Assembly (NCBI GenBank): GCA_029204045.2
Contig: CM055077.1
Location: forward strand, 9,872,584 to 9,936,583
Length of the DNA: 64,000 nt
Origin: Tillandsia leiboldiana
Taxonomy: Eukaryota; Streptophyta; Magnoliopsida; Poales; Bromeliaceae
Direction: 5' to 3'
Below are positions 45,438-56,610 of this stretch, one piece after another (positions within the stretch are counted from its first letter, which is position 1; every line of letters begins with the position of its first letter). The notes under the pieces are model-generated. The model did no database searches. It saw only the letters and a program-made list of their open reading frames with translations, and was not told the origin of the DNA. A program made the translations under genes and the position numbers.

Positions 45438-45606
45438 CTTTATAAAACCTAGCCGCGATCCGGATCAGTTCATAACTGCGATCCGGATCGGCTACCCGCA
45501 GTGAGAAACTGCGTTCGGGATCCGGATTGGCAGATACAATCCGGATCGTCAGCCCGCAGAAGAATTCCTGCGTTCGGGATCCGGATCATCTAGCCCGATC
45601 CGGATC
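45438..45606 (-). promoter_or_regulatory. Internal promoter with six LTR-type palindromes
   Basis: TATAAAG on minus at 45438-45444, preceded by GATCCGGATC-type palindromes at 45457, 45480, 45519, 45538, 45578 and 45597. Some are followed by CCCGAAC, exactly as in the LTR U3. Expected to drive a separate mRNA for the 3' ORF. Confidence 0.65.
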
Positions 45607-46548
45607 GGCCCCAACTTTTTCTTTAGAAAATTTCAGAGAAATTCAAGAAAAACCAGAAAAAGATTGTAAGCGCAAATGTGTATCAACTTTAAACAAAAAT
45701 CATCGTTTCATACAACAAGAATTAGATTATGCCAAATCTATCAATAATATCCAAAAATGAAACGAGAATTTACAAGAATTAAATCCCTTAAAGTTGAACA
45801 CCTTCAATCACATCTAACTTGATCTTATGAGTAATGCCTTTATCAAATCATCAATTCAGTAAAGAAAATGAAATACAAAGATCAATAGATGTTTGAAATC
45901 CCAAATATAGTAGATAATGTATCTAGACAATCTGTTGAAGAGAGTGGGTCTTTGAGCATCTTTCATTAAAAACCCACCTTATACCAACCTTGAAATTTGA
46001 CGGAGTCAAGTATTTCAACATGCATTTTACTTAATCAAAAATTTGAACAACCATGCTTGGTATACATGTGGTAGCTGCACACAATACTCGGACGACCGAG
46101 GTGGTAGCTCTTTCCTCCATGTGGTGGTAGTTTTCACACTCCTAATTGGGATGTAACTCTTTCCACATCTTTTGAGCATTTTACCTTTTCTAAGACTCCC
46201 CCTCAATTGGCTATCAATTATTTAAGATATAAAGTATTCAACCAAATATTGATCTCGATTTCATACTCGACTAAGCAGTCAAATAAGATAATGACTATAC
46301 CAAGAGATCATAGAGAGAGAGAAATTGACTTTGATCACTTTAGAAGATGATTTAATTAACATAAATGATCATTGCAACAGTGAAATATTATGATGGCAAA
46401 AGCATAATAAATTTCTAAATGTTCGAAAAGATGCAATTAAAGTCAATTATGATCTATGCTCAATTAATGTCCTATGAACAAACATAGATAATGAACAAAA
46501 CAAAAACAAATACAAAACCTATCATAAGCAAAGATTTCAAGAAGAAAA
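45607..46548 (-). other. Non-coding spacer between pol and internal promoter, Sirevirus E
   Basis: A/T-rich. It includes the conserved 103-nt element (46066-46168) and otherwise no recognisable gene. Confidence 0.7.
46066..46168 (-). ncRNA. Conserved 103-nt 3' element, E copy
   Basis: ATGTGG...CCACAT outer pairing, and an internal hairpin CTCGG-TCGT-CCGAG where C has CCGG-TCGT-CCGG. 381 bp after the pol stop. Confidence 0.65.
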
Positions 46549-49500
46549 TTATTTCAAGGAAAGCATCCCAATTGCTTTTCGTAAATGAATAAAACGTTTT
46601 TGATCCAAAGGTTTTGTTAGAATGTCAGCTAATTGATCCTCAGTTGAAATATATGAAAGTTGAAGAGTATTTGATTCAACTAGCTCTCTAAGAAAATGAT
46701 ATCTAAGTTCAATATGTTTTGTTCTAGAGTGCAACACAGGGTTTTTAGAAATGTTAATAGCACTAGTGTTGTCACAAAGTATTGTTACCGAAGATGCTGA
46801 AATGCGGAAGTCGCTCAATACGCTTTTCATCCAAATGAGTTGAGTTGAGCAACTTCCAGCTGAAATGTATTCCGCTTCGGCAGTCGAGAGTGCTATGCAG
46901 TTCTGCTTTTTACTGTGCCATGCAACAAGGCAATGGCCAAGATAGAAGCATGCACCACTCGTGCTTTTCCGATCATCCACTGATCCTGCCCAATCGGCAT
47001 CTGAGTATCCAACAATATCCAAACTTGTTCCCATAGGATACCAAATTCCGAAATTAATTGATCCTTTGATATACCGGATGATCCTTTTCACCGCTTTCAG
47101 GTGAACCTCCTTTGGTGCTGATTGATATCTCGCGCAAATCCCAACACCAAAAGATATATCCGGGCGACTAGCCGTGAGGTAAAGTAGACTTCCAATCATA
47201 CTTCGATACAGTTTCTCGTCTACATTCTCACTATGTGATTCACTTCCAAGTCCCTTGTGGCTAGTTCCCATTGGAGTTGGAAAATCTTTACAATTTTCTA
47301 GATCAAACTTTTTGACCAACTCCATTGCATACTTGGATTGACTCAAGTGAATACCTTCATCATTTTGTTTAATTTGCAATCCAAGGAAATAAGTCAATTC
47401 GCCCATCATGGACATCTCAAATTCGCTTTCCATGGTCTCCGCGAATTTAGAAGCATCATTATCTCTTGTTGCGCCAAATACAATGTCATCGACATAGATT
47501 TGTGCTACAATTAAATTGCTTTGATAATGCTTCACAAAGAGAGTCCTATCAGCTCCCCCTCGAGTATAGCCCTTCTCCAAAAGGTGCTTTGTTAACCTTT
47601 CGTACCATGCTCGCGGTGCTTGTTTCAGACCTTAAAGAGCCTTTTTCAAACGAAAAACATGGTTAGGTTGTTTATGATCTACAAAACCTTTCGGTTGAGC
47701 CACATAAACTTCCTCATTTAAAAACCCATTTAGAAATGCGCTCTTAACGTCCATTTGAAATAATTTAATTTTAAAATGACAAGCAATAGCGAATAGTATA
47801 CGAATGGACTCGAGTCTAGCTACAGGGGCGAAGGTTTCATCAAAGTCTATACCTTCTACTTGAGAGTAGCCTTGAGCAACTAACCGTGCCTTGTTCCTGA
47901 TGATAGTACCATCCTCATTTTTCTTGTTCTTGAAGATCCATTTGGTACCTATCACATTGTGTTGCTTTGGAGGCTTCGTTAATTCCCAGACTTTGTTTCG
48001 CTCAAATTGATGGAGCTCTTCCTGCATTGCTTTAATCCAGTAGTCATCCTGAAGAGCTTCATCTATGTTCTTTGGTTCGATTAAAGATACGTAGCAAGCG
48101 AATCCACAAACCAACTGCCTCCGAGTTCTGACTCCTTCTTGTGGATCTCCAATAATATTCGATTCCGGATGATCCTTGGAGATTCGTAACGTTTGTTGAA
48201 ACGGAGTACTCGGAGATATATGAGATGATTCCTGCACATCAGATAAACTTGAAGAACCATTAGATGCATCATTAATATTGGAAGTATTATTATGAGAAGA
48301 TGCACTAGCAGGAGAATCATCATCTAGAGAGATATCGAGGGTAGATTTTCCAGTTTCAAAGTGAAAAGCTTCATCTACTATAACATTTATAGATTCTACG
48401 ATCGTCTTAGATTCAATGTTAAATACTCGATATGCTCTGCTATTCGTAGAATAACCCAAAAAGATCCCTTCATCACTTCGAGAGTCGAACTTTCCAAGAT
48501 TTTCACGGTCACGTAAAATGTAACATCGACTCCCGAAGACACGAAAATATTTGATATTGGGTTTTCTACTAAACCACAGCTCATATGGTGTATTTAAAGT
48601 TCCTGGGCGCAAGTAAACTCTATTAATGACATAGACAGCGGTGTTCACAGCTTCAGCCCAAAAATGTAGCGGTAAATTCCGGCTATGAAGCATCACACGC
48701 GCCATCTCTTGAACAACCCTGTTCTTGCGCTCAACAACACCATTCTGCTGAGGTGTATAGGGTGCCGAGAATTCATGTTTAATTCCATTTGAAGTGCAAA
48801 AATCAATGAATTTTGAATTTATGAATTCTCCACCTCTATCACTTCTAACACGAATGATCTTTTCATTCTTTTCAATCATAATACGATGGCAAATCTCATG
48901 AAAAGAGTCAAACGTATCAGCTTTCTCTTTTAAAAATGCTACCCAAGAAAACCGAGAGAAATCATCAACCAATAAAAAAATGTACCATTTACCTCCCAAA
49001 GATGGTTGACGGGTCGGCCCCATTAAGTCCATGTGCAAAAGTTCCAAGGGCCGTTTTGTACCAACGTGGTTCAAGTTCTTGTGTGCAGTCCTAGACTGTT
49101 TTCCCTTTTGGCAACCACCACACACAACGTTTTGTTTAAATAAAAGCTTTGGAACCCCCTTGACCACGTCCTTGTTTGAAATTCTAGTAAGTTCCTTAAA
49201 ATTTAAGTGACCTAGCCTTTCATGCCAAAGAGTTTCATTATTCAAAGCAGCTAAGTTACAATTTTCAGAAAATTTATTAGGAACAACATAACAATTGTTT
49301 TCAGATCTAACCCCTTTTAGAAAGAAGACATGGTCCTTATCAGTTACAACGCATTCAACAGATGAAAAGTTAACTGAAAAACCATTGTCGCAAAGTTGAC
49401 TTATGCTTATGAGGTTAGTCTTAAGGCCATCAACAAATAAGACGTTTTTCAAAATCGGGCCATCTGGAATAGCTACCGTCCCTTTTCCAACAATTTTGGA

Positions 49501-51338
49501 AGATCGACCGTCTCCGAAAACAACGTGTCCTCCGGAGATTTTCTCAAGATTTTGAAAACTATTTTTGTCACCTGTCATGTGACGGGAACACCCGCTATCC
49601 AGATACCAAGACGAACTATCATATGCATGCAAGGAAACATTGGAAACAAGACAAGGGAAAATTTCACCTTTGCGCACCCAAACCCTTTTGGAGTGCGTCG
49701 GTAATGGTCGTGAAGTTATATGCCTAGGTGAAGGCGTCTTGTTATAGCGATTGTTGTTCCTTGATGAGATCGTCTTGCGCGATGAACTACCAAGTCTCTT
49801 TTCATTTGAAAAGTTTTGCTTTGATTTTCGGGGAGGAGCCTTTTTGGTAGTTGTTGCAAGAGGTCCTTGAGATGAGCGTTCGACTCCCGTCTTGCAATAT
49901 CTTCTTATGTGCCCTGAAACACCACAACGAAAACATACCTTAGATCTTGACGATCCCAAAGAGGATGAAGTAGGTTTGTTGTCGTTGTTTGTCTTGAATT
50001 CCGGTGTCGGAGGAGGAGATACCGACTGAGGCACAAAAACTGTCTCACTCGAACTTGGACTGTTGCCAGTTTGAGTGTATCCGAGGCCGAACCTATTTGA
50101 TTGACCAAGACCAAGAAGTCTATCCAACTTACTCCTTCCTGAAGAGAATCGCTGTAAGTCATTCTTGAGTTGGAAAATGGTCTTTGTCATTTCCAGGTTA
50201 TCCTGTCGAGCCTCGTTGTAGAGCTTTGAGAAGTGATTCGCGTTATCCACCATATTTGTATGTTCCTTCTCAAGTTGCTCATTGGACTCTTGAAGGGAAA
50301 CATTTGCCTTTATCAGGTTTTCCCTTTCCACTTCAAGAGCGTTTGAGAGAGAAGTCGCTCTTTTTGCTTCTTCTTCGAGATCATGCACTCTTCCTCTCAA
50401 ACTCTTGTTTTGCTTAGCCACTTTCTTTGAGTCCCTCAAAAGTCTGTGGTAGGCTAGAGCAAAATCTTCACCTTCCGAATCATCCGATTCGTTGTCCGTT
50501 GCATTCTTTTCAACAGTGGAGTTAGACAACGACTCGGATGTACTTGCCATAAAGCACATGAAGGGTGAAGATACGGACGCGTGGAATGCGGTGGAGCTCT
50601 TTTCTTCATCACTCGAAGACGACTCATTTGACGTTGAGTTGTCATCCCAAGTGACGACTTGCATCGCCTTCTTCTTTGCCGGATACTTGTTAGGACACTC
50701 TGTTGCAATGTGGCCGTAGCCTCGACATTTGAAGCATTGAAGTTGTCCTTCTGAACTTTTCTTATCCTTTGAGAAGTTCTCTTGCTTTCTTGACTTGTAA
50801 CTTGAAGTACCCTTGCCTTTGTTCGACTTTCCGAAGGATGGAGATTTGCTTGAATTACCCCTTCGAAAGTTGCGGCGAAACTTCCTTGTCAAGAGAGCGA
50901 GCTGCTTCTCAAATTCCTCCATAGAAAGGTTCTCGTCATCGTCTGAGGAGGATGTATCCGTGTCTTCTTCCTTAGTTGTTTTCAACGCATAACCTGAAGA
51001 CTTAGAAGTGGATGCCTTTCCAGAAGAATTGTTAGTAGTAAATGTCATTTCATAAGTTTGTAATGAACCAACTAATTCTTCTACACGTATTTCGTCCGGG
51101 TGTTTAATAGTTTCAATGGCAGTAACCTTTGGGCGAAATCGTCAGGAAGAGTTCTTAAGATCTTTCTTACAATCTTAAATTCTGGAATCTTCTCTCCCAG
51201 ATTAGCACATGAGTTTACGATGTCTTGCAATCGTGTATAGTAGTCCGTGAAAGATTCATTTTCTGCCATTAAGATAGAGTCAAACTTGCTCGTAAGCATT
51301 TGCAGTTTCTGAATCTTCACGAGGTTAGTTCCCTCATG
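46549..51338 (-). pseudogene. gag-pol: gag-pol of Sirevirus E
   Basis: Single gag-pol frame. Gag N-part 51338-51081 (FTDYYTRLQDIVNSC) is out of frame with the rest through a 1-nt deletion near 51140. In the frame from 51048: CCHC 105-118 and 372-385, coiled coil about 195-300, protease DSG 484-486, integrase H609/H614/C643/C646 with D674, D737, E773, and RT from about 1018 (KWIFKNK, QMDVKSAFLNG). TAA at 47632-47634 falls between KKAL and GLKQAPRAWY. The same frame continues to 46549 with YVDD, then RNase H motifs (YSDADWAG, STAEAEY, ADILTKPL). Domain order PR-IN-RT-RH is Ty1/copia. Only two point lesions, so inactivation is recent. Confidence 0.93.
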
Positions 51339-51438
51339 NNNNNNNNNNNNNNNNNNNNNNNNNNNNNNNNNNNNNNNNNNNNNNNNNNNNNNNNNNNNNN
51401 NNNNNNNNNNNNNNNNNNNNNNNNNNNNNNNNNNNNNN
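51339..51438. other. Assembly gap, 100 N
   Basis: Exactly 100 N, the usual placeholder for a gap of unknown size. The rest of E, the rest of the LARD3 3' LTR, the rest of LARD4 and the start of the F 5' LTR are expected but missing. Confidence 0.99.
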
Positions 51439-51757
51439 TACTTTTAGCCCTTATGCTTTCATTTTCATTTCTGGTCACTGACTTCCCCTTCACTCCGTGA
51501 CAGTTCGTCCAGGGGCGAGTGCTAGGGCGTTGGTGAGGCCGTGCGAGTGACCTTTTGGCCTTCGAGGCTGCAGATGTTTGACCATTTGTTTATTCCCTGT
51601 TCATTTTATTACTCAGTAGTCGGTCTTGTGGATTACAATACCCCCGTGGGGTCGACGTGGATGTTGGTCTGTTGTTCACAACTTTCTGGATAAGTACTTT
51701 TTTTTAATCTCTTGATTGGCCGCTTTCAAACTGCAAAAACAAGAAAAAGGAAAACAT

Positions 51758-51960
51758 TGCGAAAATAGCTTTATAACCTGGGTGTCGTGTGGGCACCGTT
51801 TCAAAACCCTGTGGATTTATGCGATTGCGAAATTAGTTTTATAAAACCTAGGTGTCGTGTGGGCACCGTTTTAAACCCTGTGGATTTATGTGAATTCGAA
51901 CTGGTTTTATAAAATCTCGGTGTCGGGGACACCGCTTTCAAAACCCTGTGGCTTTATCCT
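51758..51960 (+). repeat. 68-70 bp tandem repeat, 3 units, with hairpins
   Basis: Each unit contains TTTATAA(AA), a GGTGTC...G(A/G)CACC hairpin, and AACCCTGTGG. The 3' LTR copy lies at 57519-57722. Confidence 0.8.
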
Positions 51961-52094
51961 TTTGAAAATAGTCGTCCTCTTTATCACTTGTGGAAAAATA
52001 GTGGTATGTGCTTAGTGACTGGTTGTATGTGTTTGATGCTTGATCTAATGTGGTTAAAGGTCGAATGATATGGACTTTGTAGTCAGGACGCCGT

Positions 52095-52142
52095 GCATAT
52101 ACAAAGGGACTCTGCCCGTTTGCAGAGTAAATTTGTATATGC
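52095..52142 (+). promoter_or_regulatory. Conserved U5 stem-loop (F 5' LTR)
   Basis: Outer GCATATACAAA / ATTTGTATATGC and inner CTCTGC / GCAGAG hairpin. In the 3' LTR (57858-57907) the outer 11-bp arms are exact complements. Confidence 0.65.
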
Positions 52143-52243
52143 GGCGGGTCTGGGCACGCACTGGGGAAGAGGAAAAAAAATATTGTGAGTTTGGGAGCAT
52201 CGGTGGCTCTTCTTCCGCGCGTTTAAACCCCCGGGGCGTGACA

Positions 52244-52474
52244 GATTAAGATGGTATCAGAGAGAAAACTTTAACCACAGTAGACGAAGTCCAACATCCA
52301 CGGAACGTAATGCCATAGCTACTGATTAATGAGATGAACATTGTATAGATGCGTAGAACGCGAGTGGTCGGGGGGGGGAGGGGGGGGAATAAGAGTATCC
52401 CTTTTCTTGTTAGTGTTTGAGTTGCTACTTTAGCTAAGTCTAGAAGTGACTTGTATTGTGCATGTGTTCAGATC
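52244..52474 (+). other. F leader with PBS and G-rich run
   Basis: PBS TGGTATCAGAG at 52252-52262, a G-run at 52370-52387, then sequence up to the gag ATG. No coding content. Confidence 0.75.
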
Positions 52475-53906
52475 ATGGCCAGAACTAGACCCTCCAGTGA
52501 GGATGTAGGGGTGGACGCAGCAGCGTCTGCGACCGCAGAAACCAGCTCCTGCGGCAGCAACTACGGGAGATGGCGGGTCAGTTGGCGACCCTCACGGATC
52601 ATGTGCGCCAATTGACGCAGTAGCAGCAGCAGCAGCACCAGCTGCAATGGTGGTGGTCGCCCAGGGCCCTCCTCCGGGGCCAGCTGCACCTGCGGCGGGA
52701 CCGCCGGTGACGGAGGCCAAGACGGGGGCTGCCCCTACCCGGGCTGCAGCACCCGAGGTGCCGTTAGTCCAACCGACGGTGCCTGAAGTAGCCCATTCGA
52801 CAACAGCTGCGAGACCGACGCCGGGGACTACTGCCGGAGGTACTTCAGTGGAGACGGTGGTGATGCCTTCTTCCGTTGTGGCCGCCACTGCCACGGGGAA
52901 GGGTCATTTCCGCCGACCGAGCGGGACCGCGTGCGAGCCAACCTAGCTGATTTCAGAAAGTACGATCCCCGGTGTTCGAGAGGGAGACGACAGACCCCTG
53001 GGTCGTGGAGAAGTGGGTGACACGATGGAGAAGCTGTTTGAGGACTTGCTGATGGAGAAGCTGTTTGAGGACTTGCTGATGGAGGAGTACGAGCGGGTTC
53101 CCTTGGCCGTCCATTTCGTCGAGGGGAACGCCCGCATGTGGTGGAAGACGGTACGCCCTGACTCCTCGAGGGGTCCGCCCTCCCGTCATGGACCACTTTT
53201 AAGTAAGAGCTGTTCGGAGCGTTCTTCTCCAACAGCGTCAAGCGACAGCTGGAAGATGATCTGAATCATATCAAGCAGGGGAGCCGAACCGTCATGGAGT
53301 ACCAACGAGAGTTCGTGCGGCTGGCGAACTGCGTCCCTTTGTCATTCGGGACGAGTCGCACAAAGCCCAACTCTTCGTTGACGGGTTGCGCAGCGACATT
53401 TTCCATGTGGTGCAAGCGGCGGACTTGCACACCTTCCAGAAGGTGGTCGATCGGGCCACCATTGTGGAGCGCGGTTTCGCCGTTACACGCGCTCAAGGTG
53501 GAGGCCCTACTCAGCAGGAAGATAGGAAGCGATCTCAGCCTTACTCCGGGGGAGGCTCTTCCAGCGGGAGCCGACCCTCTAAACGGTGGAGATCCCAACA
53601 GAGAACCAGGAGCGCACCAATGGGAGGACAGAGGTCGGATGATAGGCCTTGCGTTATCTGTGGCGGGGCGCACCGGGTGACAGAGTGCTCCAGGAGGCAA
53701 GATCACTGTTTCCGACGTGGCAAGCAGGGGCATTTCCGCTTCAACTGCCCCATGAAGCAAGGAGCAGCATCTTCAGCAGCTTCCATGCCAGCACCACAGC
53801 ATGTGGGACGGGGGAAAGCCCCGATGGGACCCGACCACTAGACTCCCAGCATCACGATCGGCGGGGGAAAGGCCACCACAACCAGGAGGGAGGGTCTATT
53901 CGATGA
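52475..53906 (+). pseudogene. gag: gag of chromovirus F, multiply broken
   Basis: Starts ATGGCCAGAACTAGACC like A gag. Frame is lost early (the LLRQQLREMAGQLATL homology continues in another frame). A TAG follows near 52619, and more shifts occur near 52970, 53180 and 53330. Conserved pieces: EKLFEDLLMEEYERVPLAVHF, NARMWWKTVRP, VMEYQREFVRLAN. Near the end is a knuckle-like CVICGGAHRVTEC and a second knuckle in which the second Cys is Arg (CFRRGKQGHFRFNC). A 27-bp in-frame tandem duplication lies at 53025-53078. Confidence 0.85.
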
Positions 53907-53909
53907 CCC

Positions 53910-56137
53910 ACCAGAGGCGGACCCGCCGGAGGACGTCGTAGCAGGTATCACTTTAATTTCAGTTTACCATGCTAGAACTCTTTTCGATACCGGAGCCACC
54001 CACTCTTTCATGTCTTGCGACTTTGTATTGTCTCATGGTTTTGAGGAGAGACCTATACTAAGTTTGTTGTCAGTCCAAACCGCGGGGGGACCCTTGGAGG
54101 CCCGCAACCTTGTACCCTCCTGCCTAATAAGGTTGGGGAGGCTTTCTTGCCCTTGGGACTTGGTAGTCATTCCATTAAAGGAGTACGATGTGGTATTGGG
54201 AATGGATTGGCTCACTAAGTATCAAGCGGTAATCGACTGTGAGAAGCGTCAGGTGCGACTACAGTACCCAGGGTTTCCAGAGAATGTGTACCTGGCATGC
54301 AAGAGCATCTCCTTTTCCACCATCATTCCAGCATCGCGAGCCAGAATACTGATAGAGGGAGGGTGCGTGGCCTACTTGGCGTCGGTGGACCTGGCCATTC
54401 GGCCCTCTGCGACACTCTCCGACATTCCGATTGTGAGGGACTTCCCAGACGTCTTTCCTGCTGAACTGCCAGGAATGTCCCCCGAACGGGAGGTTGTTTT
54501 CCCGATCGAGCTTCTACCCGGCACCCGACCGATCACGAAGGCACCCTACAGAATGGCCTTTGCGGAACTGAAGGAACTTAAGGCACAGCTCGAAGATCTT
54601 CTGGATAAAGGGTTCATCAGCCGAGTGTGTCGCCTTGGGGGCGCGCCGGTACTCTTCATGCGAAAGAAGGACGGAAGCCTGCGACTGTGCATCGACTACA
54701 GGGAGATAAACAAGGTCACAGTGAAGAACAAGTACCCCACCCCTTACCCAGGATTGATGACCTCTTTGATCAGCTACGGGGAGCAACGGTTTTTTCAAAG
54801 ATAGATTTACAGTCAGGCTACCATCAGCTCCGAGTTCAAGATGAGGACATTCCGAAGACGGCTTTCCGGACTCGGTACGGCCACTACGAGTTCGCTGTAA
54901 TGCCGTTCGGGCTTACCAACGCCCTAGCGGTGTTTATGGATATGATGAACAAAATCTTCAGGCCCTTCTTGGATCAGTTCGTAGTGGTCTTTATCGACGA
55001 CATCCTGATCTACTCGTCCACCGATGAGGAACACGAGGAACACTTACGGATCATTTTGCAGACCCTTAGGGATCAGAAGTTGTTTGCCAAACTTAAGAAG
55101 TGCGAGTTTTGACTTCGTGAGGTGGGCTTTTTGGGGCACATAATTTCAGTAATGGGAATCGCAGTGGATCCCAAGAAGGTGGAGTCGGTGACCGACTGGG
55201 CCCAACCGACTACAGTCACGGAAGTCCGTAGCTTCCTGGGCCTAGCAGGATACTACAGACACTTCGTCGAGGGCTTCTCGAAGATTGCGACCCTCCTAAA
55301 CAACCTGACCCGGAAAGGAGAAAATTTATCTGGACGGCCCAATTCCGAGAGAGTTTTGAAGAACTCAAGAAGAGGCTAACAAGAGCACCTGTACTTGCGC
55401 TACCGACGCCCGGAGAGGACTACGAGGTTTACTGCGATGCATCACGGATAGGATTGGGGGTGTACTGATGCAGCAGGGCAAAGTCATAGCCTATGCCTCG
55501 AGACAACTCAAGGAATATGAACGGAATTACCCGACACACGACCTGGAGCTGGCCGCAGTCGTCTTCGTTCTGAAACTTTGGAGGCACTATCTCTTTGGTG
55601 TCCACTGCAATGTGTTCTCAGACCACCAAAGTCTTAAGTACCTTTTTCACCCAGAATAAGCTGAACCTGTGACAGAGACGGTGGTTGGAGTTGCTAAAGG
55701 ACTACGACCTAACCATTCAATACCATCCCGGAAAAGCAAATGTGGTAGCAGATGCTTTGAGCAGAAAGGGATAGATAGAGGGGACATCAGCAGGCACGAT
55801 TACTCAACAGGATGACTTGATCGCGGAGTTCTCGCGATTGAGGTTAGAGGTGGTATCGGCAGGGACGGTCGAGCGACTAATGTCTTTAATAGTCATGCCT
55901 ACCTTGTTCGAGAGGATCCGAGAAGGCCAAGGTACCGATCCACAGTTACAGCTTGTGCGGGACAGGACTTCCGCGGACCAGAAGGGGGACTTTTCGGCAG
56001 GGACAGATGGCACACTCCGGTTTCGAGGGCGGATTTGTGTGCCCGATTTGCTAGACCTGAAGAGGGAAATCTTGACTGAAGCGCATTGCGCTCTCTATGC
56101 GGCGCATCCTGGGGGCACAAAAATGTACAGGGACCTT
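53910..56137 (+). pseudogene. pol: pol of chromovirus F: protease, RT, RNase H, truncated integrase
   Basis: The aspartic protease reads LFDTGATHSFM (53970-54012) in the frame that runs to 54804. RT starts at DFPDVFPAELPG (54440). The frame shifts near 54735 and resumes with LPRIDDLFDQLRGATVFSKIDLQSGYHQ and FIDDILIYSS to 55112, where TGA replaces a Trp codon. RT continues 55122-55379, shifts again, and RNase H appears at 55430-55660 and on to 55770 with another stop. Integrase is represented only by its N-terminal zinc-binding start (EAHCALYAAHPGGTKMYRDL) and breaks off at about 56137 into LTR-derived GC-rich DNA. Clearly dead. Confidence 0.88.
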
Positions 56138-56610
56138 GGCCACAGCCAGCGCGCCGTGCGGCAGGGCGCCGCAGCGCGGGGCTGCCCGCAGGCAGCGCCC
56201 GCGCGGCAGGACGCCGCAGCGCGGGGCTGCCCGCAGGCAGGACGCCGCGCGGCAGGGCGCCGCGCGGGGCTGCCTGCAGGAAGGGCGCCGCTCGGCAAAG
56301 GCCGCCGCGCGGGGCTGCCGCAGGAGCGCCGCGCGGGTTGGTGCCGCGCGGGCTGCCTGCAGGCAGCGCGCCGCGCGGCAGGGGCCGCCGCGCGGGCTCG
56401 CAGGCAGCGTGCCGCGCGGCAGGGCGCCACGCGGGGCTGCCCGCAGGCAGCGCGCCGCGCGGCAAGGGCCGCCGCGCGGGGGCTGCCCGCAGCGCACCGC
56501 GCGGCAGGGGCCGCGGCGCGCAGGCTGGCGCGCGGGGCTGCCCGTAGGCAGCGCGCCGCGCGACAGGCTCGCCGCGCGGCGGCCCGCAGTCGAGCCGCGC
56601 CGCGCTGGTT
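56138..56610 (+). repeat. GC-rich degenerate tandem repeats (GCCGCGCGGCAGGGC)
   Basis: About 470 bp of variable repeats built from GCCGCGCGGCAGG and GGGGCTGCC(C/T)GCAGG. Open frames on both strands are compositional artefacts. The placement matches the GC-rich block of the LTR, so it is probably part of the 3' LTR. Confidence 0.7.

Larger units (their letters stand above)
42135..51338 (-). mobile_element. Sirevirus E, autonomous-type copia element (5' end in gap)
   Basis: Minus-strand element with 3' LTR, PPT, a 3' ORF with probable own promoter, the conserved 3' element, and a gag-pol frame. Its gag N-terminus and 5' LTR are lost in the N gap. Two lesions are visible: one nonsense codon in RT and one 1-nt deletion in gag. 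Confidence 0.93.
51439..52243 (+). repeat. 5' LTR of chromovirus F, right 805 bp
   Basis: Collinear with 57201-58008 of the 3' LTR; ends CCCCCGGGGCGTGACA. Left part in the gap. Confidence 0.88.
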
